Positions 1 to 9,084 of a DNA stretch of 39,739 nt are shown here, piece after piece; within the stretch, counting starts at the first letter, position 1, and each line of letters begins with the position of its first letter. This stretch comes from a virus: the IMG/VR virus record IMGVR_UViG_3300030116_003716, positions 1 through 39,739 of that record; one strand, given 5' to 3'. The position numbers and the translations under genes are program-made. The notes under the pieces were generated by a model. It was given only the letters and a program-made list of their open reading frames with translations. It was not told the DNA's origin and did no database searches.

Positions 1-78
1 TATGGCAACCATGTACAACAATGTTTCTGTGGGTAACGATCAGCCAACGATCATCATTACAGATCAAGACGAATACGA
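1..78. repeat. Terminal redundancy, left copy (circular closure)
   Basis: The first 78 bases are identical to bases 39662-39739. The repeat lies inside the major capsid gene, which reads through the junction without a frame break. It is therefore most simply an overlap left by assembling a circular or circularly permuted molecule, not a physical end repeat. The unit genome is 39,661 bp. Confidence 0.95.
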
Positions 79-388
79 AAAGTATGAGTCTCTTCTCACT
101 GGAAACATTCGGTACACAGATACTGATATGGCTGACAGTGGGTTCCAGAACCTTCTATTCAAGGGTGCGCCTGTAACGTTTGATGCTGATTCAAACCTTG
201 ATGGCAAAATGTACTTCTTGAACACGAAGTATCTACAACTCGTTGCACATAGCGATGTTTGGTTTAAGCCAACACCGTTTGTACGACCAACCAACCAAGA
301 CGCTGTGTTCTCACAGATTCTTTGTTACGGTGAGCTAACCACAAGCAACCGAGCACGCCAAGGTCTGCTCTACGGTCTAACCGACTAA
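1..388 (+). CDS. Major capsid protein, C-terminal part
   Basis: This is the 3' part of the coat gene that begins at 39087. Codon 192 is split by the contig ends (39660, 39661 and base 1), and reading continues in frame from base 2 to the TAA at 386-388. The joined protein is about 320 aa and should form the icosahedral shell. The position directly after a scaffold-like gene and the length fit a tailed-phage coat protein of HK97 fold. No single catalytic motif exists for this family, so the call rests on context, size and general resemblance. The next gene starts 7 bases after the stop. Confidence 0.85.
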   Translation, partial: MATMYNNVSVGNDQPTIIITDQDEYEKYESLLTGNIRYTDTDMADSGFQNLLFKGAPVTFDADSNLDGKMYFLNTKYLQLVAHSDVWFKPTPFVRPTNQDAVFSQILCYGELTTSNRARQGLLYGLTD

Positions 389-395
389 GTTGCTG

Positions 396-647
396 ATGGG
401 TAGAGAATACGCTTACGCATATAAGTCAAACGCAAGACCTTATGGGCAGCCTAAGGATAACTTTCACGAAAGTACTCCTCGGCCTGAAAGTGTCGGTTTG
501 AATAGAAATGTCCGTCAAGTTATGGACACTAGCGTAGTCGTTGCATCCCCTGAAGTTAGCAAATGCAGTGCGCTAACCCGAAGTGGGGAACCCTGTAAAG
601 GGCGACCTGCTTCGGGTAGCGACCTGTGTAATTTCCACAGGAAGTAG
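396..647 (+). CDS. Small zinc-finger-like protein
   Basis: This encodes an 83-aa protein if started at the ATG at 396; an in-frame TTG lies at 390. The first two thirds are polar and low in structure. The C-terminus carries a compact Cys/His motif of the form C-x9-C-x11-C-x2-H, ending CNFHRK. This resembles the short zinc-binding motif found at the ends of many phage and bacterial small proteins (DUF5763-like). It sits between the capsid and adaptor genes, so it may be a minor virion or assembly factor, but no function can be assigned. The Shine-Dalgarno site is weak. Confidence 0.7.
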   Translation: MGREYAYAYKSNARPYGQPKDNFHESTPRPESVGLNRNVRQVMDTSVVVASPEVSKCSALTRSGEPCKGRPASGSDLCNFHRK

Positions 648-649
648 CC

Positions 650-1363
650 ATGCAGATTCAAGACATGAGAACCTACATTCGTGGGTTGCTCGACATCGAC
701 TCTTCAGACATTTCTGGTGATATTCTTAACCGCTTTATTGGTGAAGGCTATGACCAGGTTGTCTACTCTGAAAAGCGTTGGCCTTTCTATGAAACAGAAG
801 ATACGTTCCAAACTGTCAATGGGACATCTGACTATGATTTGAAATCTTCTTCAACTACATTGGTGACAAATACTAATGGTTTGAGAGACATAGCTGCGAT
901 AAGGACAGAGAGCCATGTCGTAACGTATATTGGCCGTGATGACGGCGATGTTGTCTATCCGTTAGATTCTAATGGGTCAGGGGAACCATACTATTGGTCT
1001 GATTGGGCTGAGAAGATACGGTTATATCCTACGCCTTCTTCAGCTTTGACTATTTATGTTAGAGGGTATAAAAAACCTACGGCGTTTGGTGTTGGTTCGG
1101 CAGATGGCACAGAACCAAGTGATTTCCCAGATCCTTTCCATATTTTGTTTGCTACTTATGGAGCTGCTAGAGCGTATGAGCAACAAGAAGATCCGCAGAT
1201 GGCTCAACAGTATTATGGAATTTTTTCTAGAGAGCTCGACAATCTCAGAGCGAGACATATCGACGTTCCTACGCCTCAGCCGCTTGTCTTGAATAATCGT
1301 AACGTTTCACGGTGGCGATCACAAACTTATATGCCTGACCGTTTGCGTTACAGTTGGGAGTAG
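650..1363 (+). CDS. Head-tail adaptor protein, SU10-like
   Basis: This encodes a 237-aa protein. An N-terminal helical segment opens with a short helix-turn (MRTYIRGLLD) and continues to about residue 45. A beta-rich middle follows, including an RLYPTP segment near residues 125-130, and then a long C-terminal helix (about residues 165-205). This order matches the adaptor or gp6-type connector proteins that dock under the portal in SU10-like and related podoviruses. It lies two bases after the zinc-finger gene and just before the nozzle-like gene, the expected position. The family call is by pattern recognition and is moderately firm. Confidence 0.7.
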   Translation: MQIQDMRTYIRGLLDIDSSDISGDILNRFIGEGYDQVVYSEKRWPFYETEDTFQTVNGTSDYDLKSSSTTLVTNTNGLRDIAAIRTESHVVTYIGRDDGDVVYPLDSNGSGEPYYWSDWAEKIRLYPTPSSALTIYVRGYKKPTAFGVGSADGTEPSDFPDPFHILFATYGAARAYEQQEDPQMAQQYYGIFSRELDNLRARHIDVPTPQPLVLNNRNVSRWRSQTYMPDRLRYSWE

Positions 1364-1366
1364 CGC

Positions 1367-2980
1367 ATGGCCAAACAAGGCTACAAAACGGAAGTTCTTG
1401 AAAGTTTCTCAGGGGGCTTGAACTTTCGCACTGACCAATTTAATTTAGAGCCGAATGAATCTCCTGATTTGTTAAATGTTGATGTTGACCCTCGTGGTGG
1501 TGTGAAGTTACGTAACGGCATTACAGCTATTAATGGGACTGCTTTGGGCGCTAATGTGGAAGGTATCGCTTCGTTCTTTACGGATGGCGGCACTTCTCAG
1601 ATTATCGCTAATCATGGAACAGCGGTTGTGCAGGGTACAGGTGGTAACTTTACTGCGATAACAGGCCAGACAGCGAGAACTGCTGGTTCTCGCATGTATG
1701 GCGTAACCATGAACAACGTGTTTTATGGTGTGTCAGGTGATAAGGTTTCGTTTAAGTGGACTGGCACTGGGAGTGGTAGCGATCTAGGAACTACTCTTGA
1801 TGGCTCTGCTGGTAATTTCCCTATAGCCCAGTATGTTACTTTCTGGAATAACTTTGCTTGGGTAGGCAAAACGTATGAGAATGACGGTGGGTTTGCTTAT
1901 CATAATTCCAGGGTTCGTTGGTCGAACGCTAACCAAGCTGAGAAATGGACCAACACAGACTATGTAGATGTAGACATAGGGGAACGTGGAGATGTTATTA
2001 CAGGTTTAGTTCCTCTTGCTGACCGTTTGCTGATTTTTAAGAACAACAGTGTTCATGCTATTTATGGTTTTGATTCTGAGTCGTTTCAGTTAACTGCGTT
2101 GTCAAGAGATGTGGGCTCTATCGAGAAATCTACTCCTGTTTCGACACCCTATGGCGTGTTTTTCTGGCATGGCCGTGACGGTGTGTATTTATATAACGGA
2201 CAAGGATTTATTAATGTATTTGAAAAGCTACGCCCAGCTATAGATAACGAAAGGATTAGTTTCACTACTCCTCCTCAGTTGGCTTGGTATGAGAACCGTT
2301 TGTATGTTTCTGTAGATATGTTGCAGTATTACAAATCTGGGGCGCAGGCAACGAAACGTCATGTATTTGTTTATGATCCCAGTATTCAATCTTGGAGTTT
2401 GACAGACATAGACGCTGCGACGTTGCATGTGCATACTCCTCCAGGGGGTACGCCGTTATTGTTGGGTGCGTGTGATTCCACTTCAAGTCCTGACCACGAA
2501 GGTCGTGTTATTAAGTTGGAGCAGTCTACGTCTACTGATGCGTATGATGGTTCTACCGCTGCTCGCATTGAATCGCATTTTACGACCCCTTGGTTGTCTG
2601 GCAGAAATCCTGTTACAAAGAAGCGTTGGGGTAGGCCTCAAGTTGTTATTGATGCTGGTAAAAGTTTGACAATGCAGGTTGAAGTCTACACGGATTATGA
2701 CAAGGCTTCTTCTCGTAAGATCGTCGATATTGACATAGAGGGAAGAGAGTCTGCTTCTGTTTGGGATACTGCTCGTTGGGGTAACGCTGATGGTTCTACG
2801 CATACTGCCCCTGTTGGTGTCTGGGGGGCTGAGTCAGCTAACAAGATAACTGATGTTGTTCGTGTGCAGAGTCTTGGCAACGCCAAGTCTGTTGCGTTAA
2901 AAATTAATGGCCCTAGCCAATCAAGTAGCTGGGAAATTAATGGAATTATGTTTACCTATAAACCAAGGAGATTACGGTAA
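1367..2980 (+). CDS. Tail nozzle / DNA-stabilisation-like protein
   Basis: This encodes 537 aa. The N-terminus (FSGGLNFRTDQFNLEPNES, then NVDVDPRGGVKLRNG) is the signature opening of phage proteins related to T7 gp12 and P22 gp10, which build the hexameric nozzle or plug of short tails. The middle has repeated beta-propeller-like blades, for example FKNNSVHAIYGF and GRDGVYLYNGQGF. It follows the adaptor gene, as in other short-tailed phages, and ends in a TAATG overlap with the next gene. This is the main reason for calling the particle podovirus-like. Confidence 0.7.
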   Translation: MAKQGYKTEVLESFSGGLNFRTDQFNLEPNESPDLLNVDVDPRGGVKLRNGITAINGTALGANVEGIASFFTDGGTSQIIANHGTAVVQGTGGNFTAITGQTARTAGSRMYGVTMNNVFYGVSGDKVSFKWTGTGSGSDLGTTLDGSAGNFPIAQYVTFWNNFAWVGKTYENDGGFAYHNSRVRWSNANQAEKWTNTDYVDVDIGERGDVITGLVPLADRLLIFKNNSVHAIYGFDSESFQLTALSRDVGSIEKSTPVSTPYGVFFWHGRDGVYLYNGQGFINVFEKLRPAIDNERISFTTPPQLAWYENRLYVSVDMLQYYKSGAQATKRHVFVYDPSIQSWSLTDIDAATLHVHTPPGGTPLLLGACDSTSSPDHEGRVIKLEQSTSTDAYDGSTAARIESHFTTPWLSGRNPVTKKRWGRPQVVIDAGKSLTMQVEVYTDYDKASSRKIVDIDIEGRESASVWDTARWGNADGSTHTAPVGVWGAESANKITDVVRVQSLGNAKSVALKINGPSQSSSWEINGIMFTYKPRRLR

Positions 2981-3624
2981 TGACTCTTTCAGTCAATGAT
3001 TTTACAGCAGGGGATGTTATTACTGCTTCTGCGATGAATACTAACTTTGCGACCATTGAGGGCTATGTGAATAGTTCTCCTGGTTTGGCGCAGCTTACTG
3101 GCGCTACTTTTTCTGGTGCTGTGACGTTTAGCGCTGGTCTTACTTCTACTGGTGGTACTACGGCGTTAGGGACTACGAATATAACTGGTGAAGTGAATGT
3201 GGGGACAAGTGGTTCTGGCCATGATGTTTATTTTCATTCTGCTACAGCAAGTGATAATTTGCATTGGGATGCGTCTGATGAGAAATTGGTTATTACTGGT
3301 ACTGCTGGTCAAGATGCTTTGCATGTAGCTGCTGGAAATGCGACGTTTGCAGGCTTACTTACTGCTAACGGTGGTTTAACTCTTCAGGATGGTGACACGT
3401 TTACGTTTGATGGGGAGTCATTAACTGACTGTATTGACACAGGCGAGACATGGACTAGAACCAATAGTGCTATTGCGACTGTTGGAGCGATTATAGATCA
3501 ATTTTTACAGTATGACGTAGACGGTGGCACTGCCCAAGGAGCAACTTTATACATACAGGCTTCTGCGCCTTATTCTGATGGGGACGGAGCAGGAGTTAAG
3601 GGCGATATTTGGATTGATACATAA
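2980..3624 (+). CDS. Tail fibre / structural protein
   Basis: This encodes 214 aa, rich in Gly, Thr, Ser and Ala, with beta-helical fibre composition. The opening FTAGDVITASAMNTNF is common at the start of phage tail-fibre and tail-associated proteins. Around residues 73-95 there is a GHDVYFHSATASDNLHWD segment that recurs, diverged, in the collagen-like fibre gene at 4376. The C-terminal AGVKGDIWIDT resembles the end of trimeric fibre modules. It overlaps both neighbours by a single base (TAATG), so translation of the three tail genes is probably coupled. Confidence 0.65.
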   Translation: MTLSVNDFTAGDVITASAMNTNFATIEGYVNSSPGLAQLTGATFSGAVTFSAGLTSTGGTTALGTTNITGEVNVGTSGSGHDVYFHSATASDNLHWDASDEKLVITGTAGQDALHVAAGNATFAGLLTANGGLTLQDGDTFTFDGESLTDCIDTGETWTRTNSAIATVGAIIDQFLQYDVDGGTAQGATLYIQASAPYSDGDGAGVKGDIWIDT

Positions 3625-4376
3625 TGGTAGCGTTGAAATACTATAACGGTTCTGCATGGACTACTGTAGCTGACGGTACAGCTTTTAAGTATTACAGCGG
3701 TAGTGCTTGGACTAACCCGACTAAGGTTCAGTACTATGATGGCAGTAATTGGCAGACTGTGTGGAACAAGTCTGATCCTTTGACGCTTGCATTTACATGC
3801 AACGGATCACAAGGATGGCGCAATAACGCTTGGAGAACAGATAAAATAATTCGCTTTGGAGCGTATCTAAATTTCGGAGATAACTTAAGCGTTTTAGAAT
3901 TTAGCGCTGACTCTACTACGAGTGGGCATACAAGCACATCATTAGCTGAAGCTCTCGCTGTAAGACCTAACGTTACTAGCGCAACATTATATCTTTATAG
4001 AAAGTCAGGGTATGGCTCAGGAACCATTAGCGGTTCTACTAGCGAAACGTTACTTGTTGGACAGTTAAACAAAGCAAATGGAACGTCTATGTCTAGCTAT
4101 AACGCTGGATCGTTCGTGCAAACCACGAACATGCAGACTATCCCTGCTTCTGCGTTGCAGAGTTGGGGTTCTAACGCTGCTAAAACATTTACGTTACCTT
4201 CTTCTGGTTTAACTGATTTCATTACGCATGTATCAACTAAGCAAATGTGGATTTCTGAGAAATCAAGCGGTTGGATAGCTAGTGGTGGAGGCACAAGCTC
4301 TTCTGATATTTACAGTGGTTGCGATGCTTACGATGATTCTAACCCACCTGTATTAACTGTGACACTGGACTACTAA
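3624..4376 (+). CDS. Tail protein with YYxGSxW repeats
   Basis: This encodes 250 aa. The N-terminus has three short tandem units: [22 protein letters not shown] and [11 protein letters not shown]. The rest is Ser/Thr/Gly-rich and predicted beta; it contains a [11 protein letters not shown] strand and ends [10 protein letters not shown], like DNRLRE or carbohydrate-binding beta-sandwich domains. Position between two fibre genes and single-base overlaps on both sides make it a minor tail or receptor-binding component. The binding role is inference. Confidence 0.6.
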   Translation: MVALKYYNGSAWTTVADGTAFKYYSGSAWTNPTKVQYYDGSNWQTVWNKSDPLTLAFTCNGSQGWRNNAWRTDKIIRFGAYLNFGDNLSVLEFSADSTTSGHTSTSLAEALAVRPNVTSATLYLYRKSGYGSGTISGSTSETLLVGQLNKANGTSMSSYNAGSFVQTTNMQTIPASALQSWGSNAAKTFTLPSSGLTDFITHVSTKQMWISEKSSGWIASGGGTSSSDIYSGCDAYDDSNPPVLTVTLDY

Positions 4377-6658
4377 TGCCTAAAGACATTCAATACACCA
4401 AACTACTAGGACCACAAGTCGAAATAACAATGACTAACGGCCCTGACTACGAAGGAACATATGCTTCTGGCACAACATATGCTGCTGGCGACGTTGTAAC
4501 CTACAACGGTTCTTCGTATGTCGCTAGACAAGCGACGACAGGTAACACTCCTGGCGATACTGCTTATTGGCAGACGTTAGCTTCGCAAGGTTCATCTGGT
4601 GGTACAGGCCCAACAGGGCCAAGTGGACCTACAGGGCCAACAGGACCAAACGGCCCCACAGGGCCAACTGGCCCAACTGGTCCGACTGGACCTACAGGGC
4701 CAGGTGGTACAGGTCCGACTGGACCTACTGGACCTACTGGACCTACAGGTCCAAGTGGTCCCACTGGCCCATCAGGTGCTGATGGTAAGACGGTATTGAA
4801 TGGTTCTGGTGATCCTTCTGGACCTACTGGAGCTGATGGCGATTTTTATATTCAAACAAGCGACAATGAGATCTTTGGTCCCAAGTCGAGTGGTTCTTGG
4901 GGTTCAGGAACTTCTCTAGTTGGTCCCACTGGTCCCACAGGGCCGACAGGCCCGACTGGGCCGAACGGCCCCACAGGTCCGACTGGTCCCACAGGACCAA
5001 CTGGGCCTGGCGGTACTGGACCTACTGGCCCCACTGGGCCTACTGGACCTACTGGACCTACAGGTCCGACTGGCCCAACTGGGCCTACAGGCGCACAGAT
5101 TCTTAATGGTAGTGGTGACCCTTCTGGTCCCACAGGTTCTAACGGTGACTTTTATATAGATACTGGGGATAATGAAATCTTTGGACCTAAGTCAGGTTCT
5201 GGCTGGGGTTCTGGTACTTCGTTGGTAGGGCCGACTGGACCAAGCGGTCCGACTGGTCCTACAGGGCCGAGCGGACCTAGTGGTGGGACTGGTCCTACTG
5301 GGCCAACAGGCCCAACTGGACCTGATGGTCCTAATGGTCCTACTGGTCCTGCTGGCCCTCCTGGTCCGTCTGGTGGTACTGGTCCTTCTGGTCCAACTGG
5401 TCCTGCTGGACCAACTGGACCTACTGGGCCGACTGGTCCTTCTGGTACTCCTGCTGGTTCAGATCATCAGGTGCAATGGAACGACGATGGTAGCTTTGGC
5501 GCTGACGCTAATCTTACTTATGACGGTTCAACGTTAACTGCTAAGGCAGCGTTAACTGTAGGTCAAGATGATACTGGTCATGATGTTATTTTTTACGGTG
5601 CTACTGCTAGCGCTAAATTATTTTGGGATGAATCCGATGATATTCTCTATGCAGAGAATAGCCAAATAAAAATCAGAAAGGATTCAGGCAATGCACTGTT
5701 ACAACTGCGAAGCGCTCATGACACTGAATCCTCCACAGGCATGATTGAGTTTCTGAAGGAAGATGGATCTCTCGCTTCACCTGCGGCAGTCGATGACGAG
5801 GCAACTTTGGGTCGTTTGGACTTCTATGGCTACGACGGTGACAGTTATGCACTCGGTGCTCGGTTCCGAGTTATGGTTGATGGCACTCCTGGTGATGGCG
5901 ACATGCCAACAGAGATGCTTTTTCAAGTTAGTCCTGATGGTTCTGCAAGCCCTGTCACCGCTGTGACGATAAAGCCGACTGGAGAATCACGCTTCACAGC
6001 AGACAAAGACATCACAAACTTTGCTCCCAACACTACTTCAACACCCACTGGGATAGTTTCGTTGTACAACTCAGATGGCGCTGTTGACGATTTCACTTGT
6101 CTAGATTTCATAGGAAATGGAACTGATGCTGCTGCTCGCATAGGTATGAAGTACACAGGGTCAGGTTCGGAGCTTCACTTCGGAACTTCCAACTCTTATG
6201 GGAATGGAATCACTCATACTGGAATGAAGATTTCACCGACAGGTATTGTTTCTCCAGTGGCAGGGGCGTGGCAGTCGTGGACACCAACTCTGAACAATAT
6301 CACCATAGGTAATGGGGCGGTACTTGCTTATTACTGCCAATTCGGAGATGTGGTTCATTACATGTTTAGGTTGACTTTAGGTTCAACGACTTCTTTCAGT
6401 GGCAGTATTTATTTTTCGGCTCCAGTAGATCCAGATAACGGTATTCTTTATGCACCTGCTGGTCGTTCTTGGTTAAGGAATATGGGGAGTTCTATCTATA
6501 ACGGCCATCAGATGACTGTTGGTGGCAACATTTATATCTACCATGAAGATGAAACAGGTGGGTCTACAAGATCTCAAAACGTAAACGCTACTGGGCCTTT
6601 TACTTGGGGAAGCACAGACGTAATTTACGCTGCTGGTTCTTATGCTGTGGAGTTTTAG
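4376..6658 (+). CDS. Collagen-like tail fibre
   Basis: This encodes 760 aa. Residues about 25-65 ([20 protein letters not shown], then TPGDTAYWQ) resemble a small CBM5/12-type carbohydrate-binding domain. Residues about 75-358 are Gly-Pro-Thr/Ser triplets of collagen type. They are interrupted by two near-identical cassettes near residues 137-181 and 240-285, each with an [11 protein letters not shown] segment, a GDFYI strand and an EIFGPK motif. [19 protein letters not shown] segment then echoes the gene at 2980, and the C-terminal 150 residues look like a beta-rich receptor-binding tip. Collagen triplets in phage fibres form rigid trimeric rods. Host surface binding is the likely role. Confidence 0.8.
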   Translation: MPKDIQYTKLLGPQVEITMTNGPDYEGTYASGTTYAAGDVVTYNGSSYVARQATTGNTPGDTAYWQTLASQGSSGGTGPTGPSGPTGPTGPNGPTGPTGPTGPTGPTGPGGTGPTGPTGPTGPTGPSGPTGPSGADGKTVLNGSGDPSGPTGADGDFYIQTSDNEIFGPKSSGSWGSGTSLVGPTGPTGPTGPTGPNGPTGPTGPTGPTGPGGTGPTGPTGPTGPTGPTGPTGPTGPTGAQILNGSGDPSGPTGSNGDFYIDTGDNEIFGPKSGSGWGSGTSLVGPTGPSGPTGPTGPSGPSGGTGPTGPTGPTGPDGPNGPTGPAGPPGPSGGTGPSGPTGPAGPTGPTGPTGPSGTPAGSDHQVQWNDDGSFGADANLTYDGSTLTAKAALTVGQDDTGHDVIFYGATASAKLFWDESDDILYAENSQIKIRKDSGNALLQLRSAHDTESSTGMIEFLKEDGSLASPAAVDDEATLGRLDFYGYDGDSYALGARFRVMVDGTPGDGDMPTEMLFQVSPDGSASPVTAVTIKPTGESRFTADKDITNFAPNTTSTPTGIVSLYNSDGAVDDFTCLDFIGNGTDAAARIGMKYTGSGSELHFGTSNSYGNGITHTGMKISPTGIVSPVAGAWQSWTPTLNNITIGNGAVLAYYCQFGDVVHYMFRLTLGSTTSFSGSIYFSAPVDPDNGILYAPAGRSWLRNMGSSIYNGHQMTVGGNIYIYHEDETGGSTRSQNVNATGPFTWGSTDVIYAAGSYAVEF

Positions 6659-6666
6659 GAGATGAT

Positions 6667-6954
6667 ATGAACATTCAAATTGGTTTAGAGCCTATACACG
6701 GAATCTACAATTCAGAAAAAGAAGAATGGGAAGAAGGTGTAGAAGAAGTAACTAACGACCAATGGGCAGCAATGTTACGAGGAGTACGAGATGGTTTGCT
6801 TGCAAATTCTGATTGGACTCAAGTAGCGGATAGTCCTTTGAGCGATTCTAAGAAAGCTGAATGGGCTGCATATAGGACAGCATTGAGAGATTTACCTGCA
6901 ACTGCTACTTTAGGTATGGTTGTAGATTTCCCTGATTCACCTGAAGGAGCGTAA
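6667..6954 (+). CDS. Tail fibre assembly chaperone-like protein
   Basis: This encodes 95 aa. The start at 6667 is chosen because TTTAGGAGAT precedes it, whereas a longer in-frame start lies inside the fibre gene without a good site. The segment SDWTQVADSPLSDSKKAEWA followed by YRTALRDLP is the hallmark of small phage tail-fibre assembly proteins encoded directly after fibre genes. It should help fold or attach the collagen-like fibre. It overlaps the next gene by one base. Confidence 0.7.
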   Translation: MNIQIGLEPIHGIYNSEKEEWEEGVEEVTNDQWAAMLRGVRDGLLANSDWTQVADSPLSDSKKAEWAAYRTALRDLPATATLGMVVDFPDSPEGA

Positions 6955-7121
6955 TGGAAGAACAAATACCGCAAGAAACAATACTGAAAGAAATACAAGC
7001 ACGTTACCCACAGGAGTTCCTTATTTCTGTGCAAGCGGTGCGTATAGCTGCGTTGCTTAACCACATGAGAGACTGTGAATGTGAGCATTGTAGGGCGCAC
7101 GCTGGGACAATAGAGGCTTAA
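6954..7121 (+). CDS. Small Cys-containing hypothetical protein
   Basis: This encodes a 55-aa protein that begins in the TAATG overlap with the fibre chaperone gene. It starts with a charged helix and ends with CECEHCRAHAG, a C-x-C-x2-C cluster that could bind a metal. The function is unknown. Gene-packed context, an open frame and coupling to the upstream stop support it as real. Confidence 0.6.
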   Translation: MEEQIPQETILKEIQARYPQEFLISVQAVRIAALLNHMRDCECEHCRAHAGTIEA

Positions 7122-7134
7122 TATAGGAGACATT

Positions 7135-7584
7135 ATGGCATTAAACTACCAAGATATAGCTTCTGCGGCTATGGGGGGTACTGCTAGTCAAACAGCACCA
7201 AAATTCCAACAGGCTAGTTGGAACACGATGAAAAACCTTGGCTGGAACGAGTATAACCGTGACCAAGAAAGAAGGAATTGGGCAAGGACCGAATCTGATT
7301 TTAACCGTGGGTTTGAAGATTTAGCGAAGGCGCTGCCTGGCCAGTACAACAGGAAAGGAATGTTAGACAGCGGTGTCTATCAAGCTGGTGCTAATAAGGC
7401 TATGACGGATCAGTTGCGGAATTATGAGAGATCTTTTCAGGACTATAACCAGAGGATGGATCGTTCTCGCTTGATGGATGACATTATGTTGGGTGATTTA
7501 TCTAATTTGCGTAACCAGCTCAATACTCAAGATTACCAGTCTTTGGTGGCCTCAATGGTCAAAAATTCAGGAGGTGTAGCGTAA
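7135..7584 (+). CDS. Internal virion / ejection-type small protein
   Basis: This encodes 149 aa behind a good ATAGGAGA ribosome site. It is rich in Gln, Asn, Arg and aromatic residues, and mostly helical, for example RNYERSFQDYNQRMDRSRL. Composition and place at the head of a run of 149, 499 and 1,787-aa genes match short-tailed-phage internal virion protein operons (T7 gp14-16 type by analogy). The stop overlaps the next start (TAATG). No domain is recognised. Confidence 0.55.
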   Translation: MALNYQDIASAAMGGTASQTAPKFQQASWNTMKNLGWNEYNRDQERRNWARTESDFNRGFEDLAKALPGQYNRKGMLDSGVYQAGANKAMTDQLRNYERSFQDYNQRMDRSRLMDDIMLGDLSNLRNQLNTQDYQSLVASMVKNSGGVA

Positions 7585-9083
7585 TGGCCCATGAAGCAGG
7601 TCACGAGAAAAAACCAGACTGGGATGATGACAATTTAACTTTTGGAGCGGGCGGTGCCAAGGTAGAGGGACTTTTCAGGAGTATTCTACCTGGTGGTGGT
7701 GATGGCACTGGTGGTACAGACCTTGACCAGTTTGTAGGCGTAAATTTAGGTGGAGCTGAACGAAGCCCTGAAGCGGAACTTGCCCTCCAAAACGCAGCGA
7801 AAGAGCAGAACCAACAACAGCTCCGAAATGCAGGCATTACACATGCTTTCGATAGGGGTATGGGTGGTGCGTTTAATCCTGAGATAGGGGTTAGGAATAT
7901 GGGGGTCCAGCATGGCTTTACTCCTACAGCTTCGACAAACCCTTGGAACCCTGCTAAGAGCGCTACCGATCCGTTTGATTTAACCGCAGCTAACATTGCT
8001 GCTGGTATGACTCCTGAAGATCTTGAGTATTACCAAGGGATAGAGCAATTTGTTCAAGGGTTTAATCAAGACCCTTCGGCAATGAAACCATATGACACAG
8101 AAGGTGAATATGGTGGTAGCCAAACTGATCCTTTCCAGTATGGCGAATCTGCTTTAACTAACTTACAGAATCAACGTGCGGCGATGTACGCTGATTATTT
8201 TGCGAATCAAGAAGGTTTTGCTCAAGACAAGTATGATTCGATAACTTCTTATTTGAACGAACTTCAAATTGGCGCTGACGCACAGTACCAGAAAGACATG
8301 GCAGACATGTCGGCGCAGTACGATTCGATGCAGAATTCAAGAAATGAACGTTTCGCAGAAGCTTACGCTAGGGGCGGTGATCGTAGCGGTTTAGCTATGG
8401 ATACTTTGGCGAGTTTGGGAATTACTCCAGATGCTACTACGTTTGATTCTGTTACTGGCGAGACAGATAATATGTTGTTCTCTCAGCAGCAAAGCGGAGC
8501 TGACATGCTTAACACGATGCGGTTTATAAGTAATCAGATGCTTGATTTCGGTAAATCTGCTTCTTCTCGAAGTATTAGTGCAGGTTTGCAGCAATCTGAA
8601 ATGGCTTTGGCTCAAGAGATGGCTAATATCCAGTTGGCTAAAGATTCCTTTGCGATAAGCGAGATAGAAGCTGCGATAGCTCAAGAGAAAGCTACTGCCG
8701 AAGCGAACGCTGCTCTAGCAAGAGCTAGTGAAGCTGAACAGAAGATGAACGCTTACTTTATTACTGCTGGGCGTGTGTACGCTCCTGAAGCTACTGACGC
8801 TGAGTTGGTGGCTATGGGTAATACTGGGCTGTTAGATCCACTTGTTCAAGCTGCTATGCAACCAGGGGTTCCTGAACCTGTAACTATTCCGTGGGGTGCG
8901 ACTCCTGAAACAGGTTCTCCTATGACTCAAGAACAACTACAAATGATGGCGACGATGCACGCAATGACTAATCAGGGCCAAGCGCCGCAGTACTATCAAG
9001 ACCCAGTAACAGGTTTGACAGTTCCTGTGGAATCTCCTTCTGATTTGTTGAACGTCATACAAGCCCAGACCCAACAAAGTTAA
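7584..9083 (+). CDS. Internal virion protein (putative ejection protein)
   Basis: This encodes 499 aa. The N-terminal third is Gly-rich and disordered. Residues about 170-380 are alpha-helical, Gln/Ala/Met-rich and coiled-coil-like, and include a GDRSGLAMDTLASLG turn. The C-terminus is rich in Pro, Gln and Met. It is encoded between two other putative internal proteins and ends one base before the giant gene. Composition and order suggest a structural protein that leaves the head with the DNA. This is inference, since no catalytic motif is visible. Confidence 0.55.
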   Translation: MAHEAGHEKKPDWDDDNLTFGAGGAKVEGLFRSILPGGGDGTGGTDLDQFVGVNLGGAERSPEAELALQNAAKEQNQQQLRNAGITHAFDRGMGGAFNPEIGVRNMGVQHGFTPTASTNPWNPAKSATDPFDLTAANIAAGMTPEDLEYYQGIEQFVQGFNQDPSAMKPYDTEGEYGGSQTDPFQYGESALTNLQNQRAAMYADYFANQEGFAQDKYDSITSYLNELQIGADAQYQKDMADMSAQYDSMQNSRNERFAEAYARGGDRSGLAMDTLASLGITPDATTFDSVTGETDNMLFSQQQSGADMLNTMRFISNQMLDFGKSASSRSISAGLQQSEMALAQEMANIQLAKDSFAISEIEAAIAQEKATAEANAALARASEAEQKMNAYFITAGRVYAPEATDAELVAMGNTGLLDPLVQAAMQPGVPEPVTIPWGATPETGSPMTQEQLQMMATMHAMTNQGQAPQYYQDPVTGLTVPVESPSDLLNVIQAQTQQS

Positions 9084-9084
9084 C

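Noticed and set aside
1-78. Direct terminal repeat as a physical genome end
   Set aside because: It lies within the coat gene, which is intact only across the join, so an assembly overlap of a circular or permuted molecule is the better reading.
4564-5133. Leftward GPVGPV collagen-like frames opposite the fibre gene
   Set aside because: They are the complement of the GPT triplet repeat in another frame, which by chance also encodes Gly-Pro; there is no start signal.
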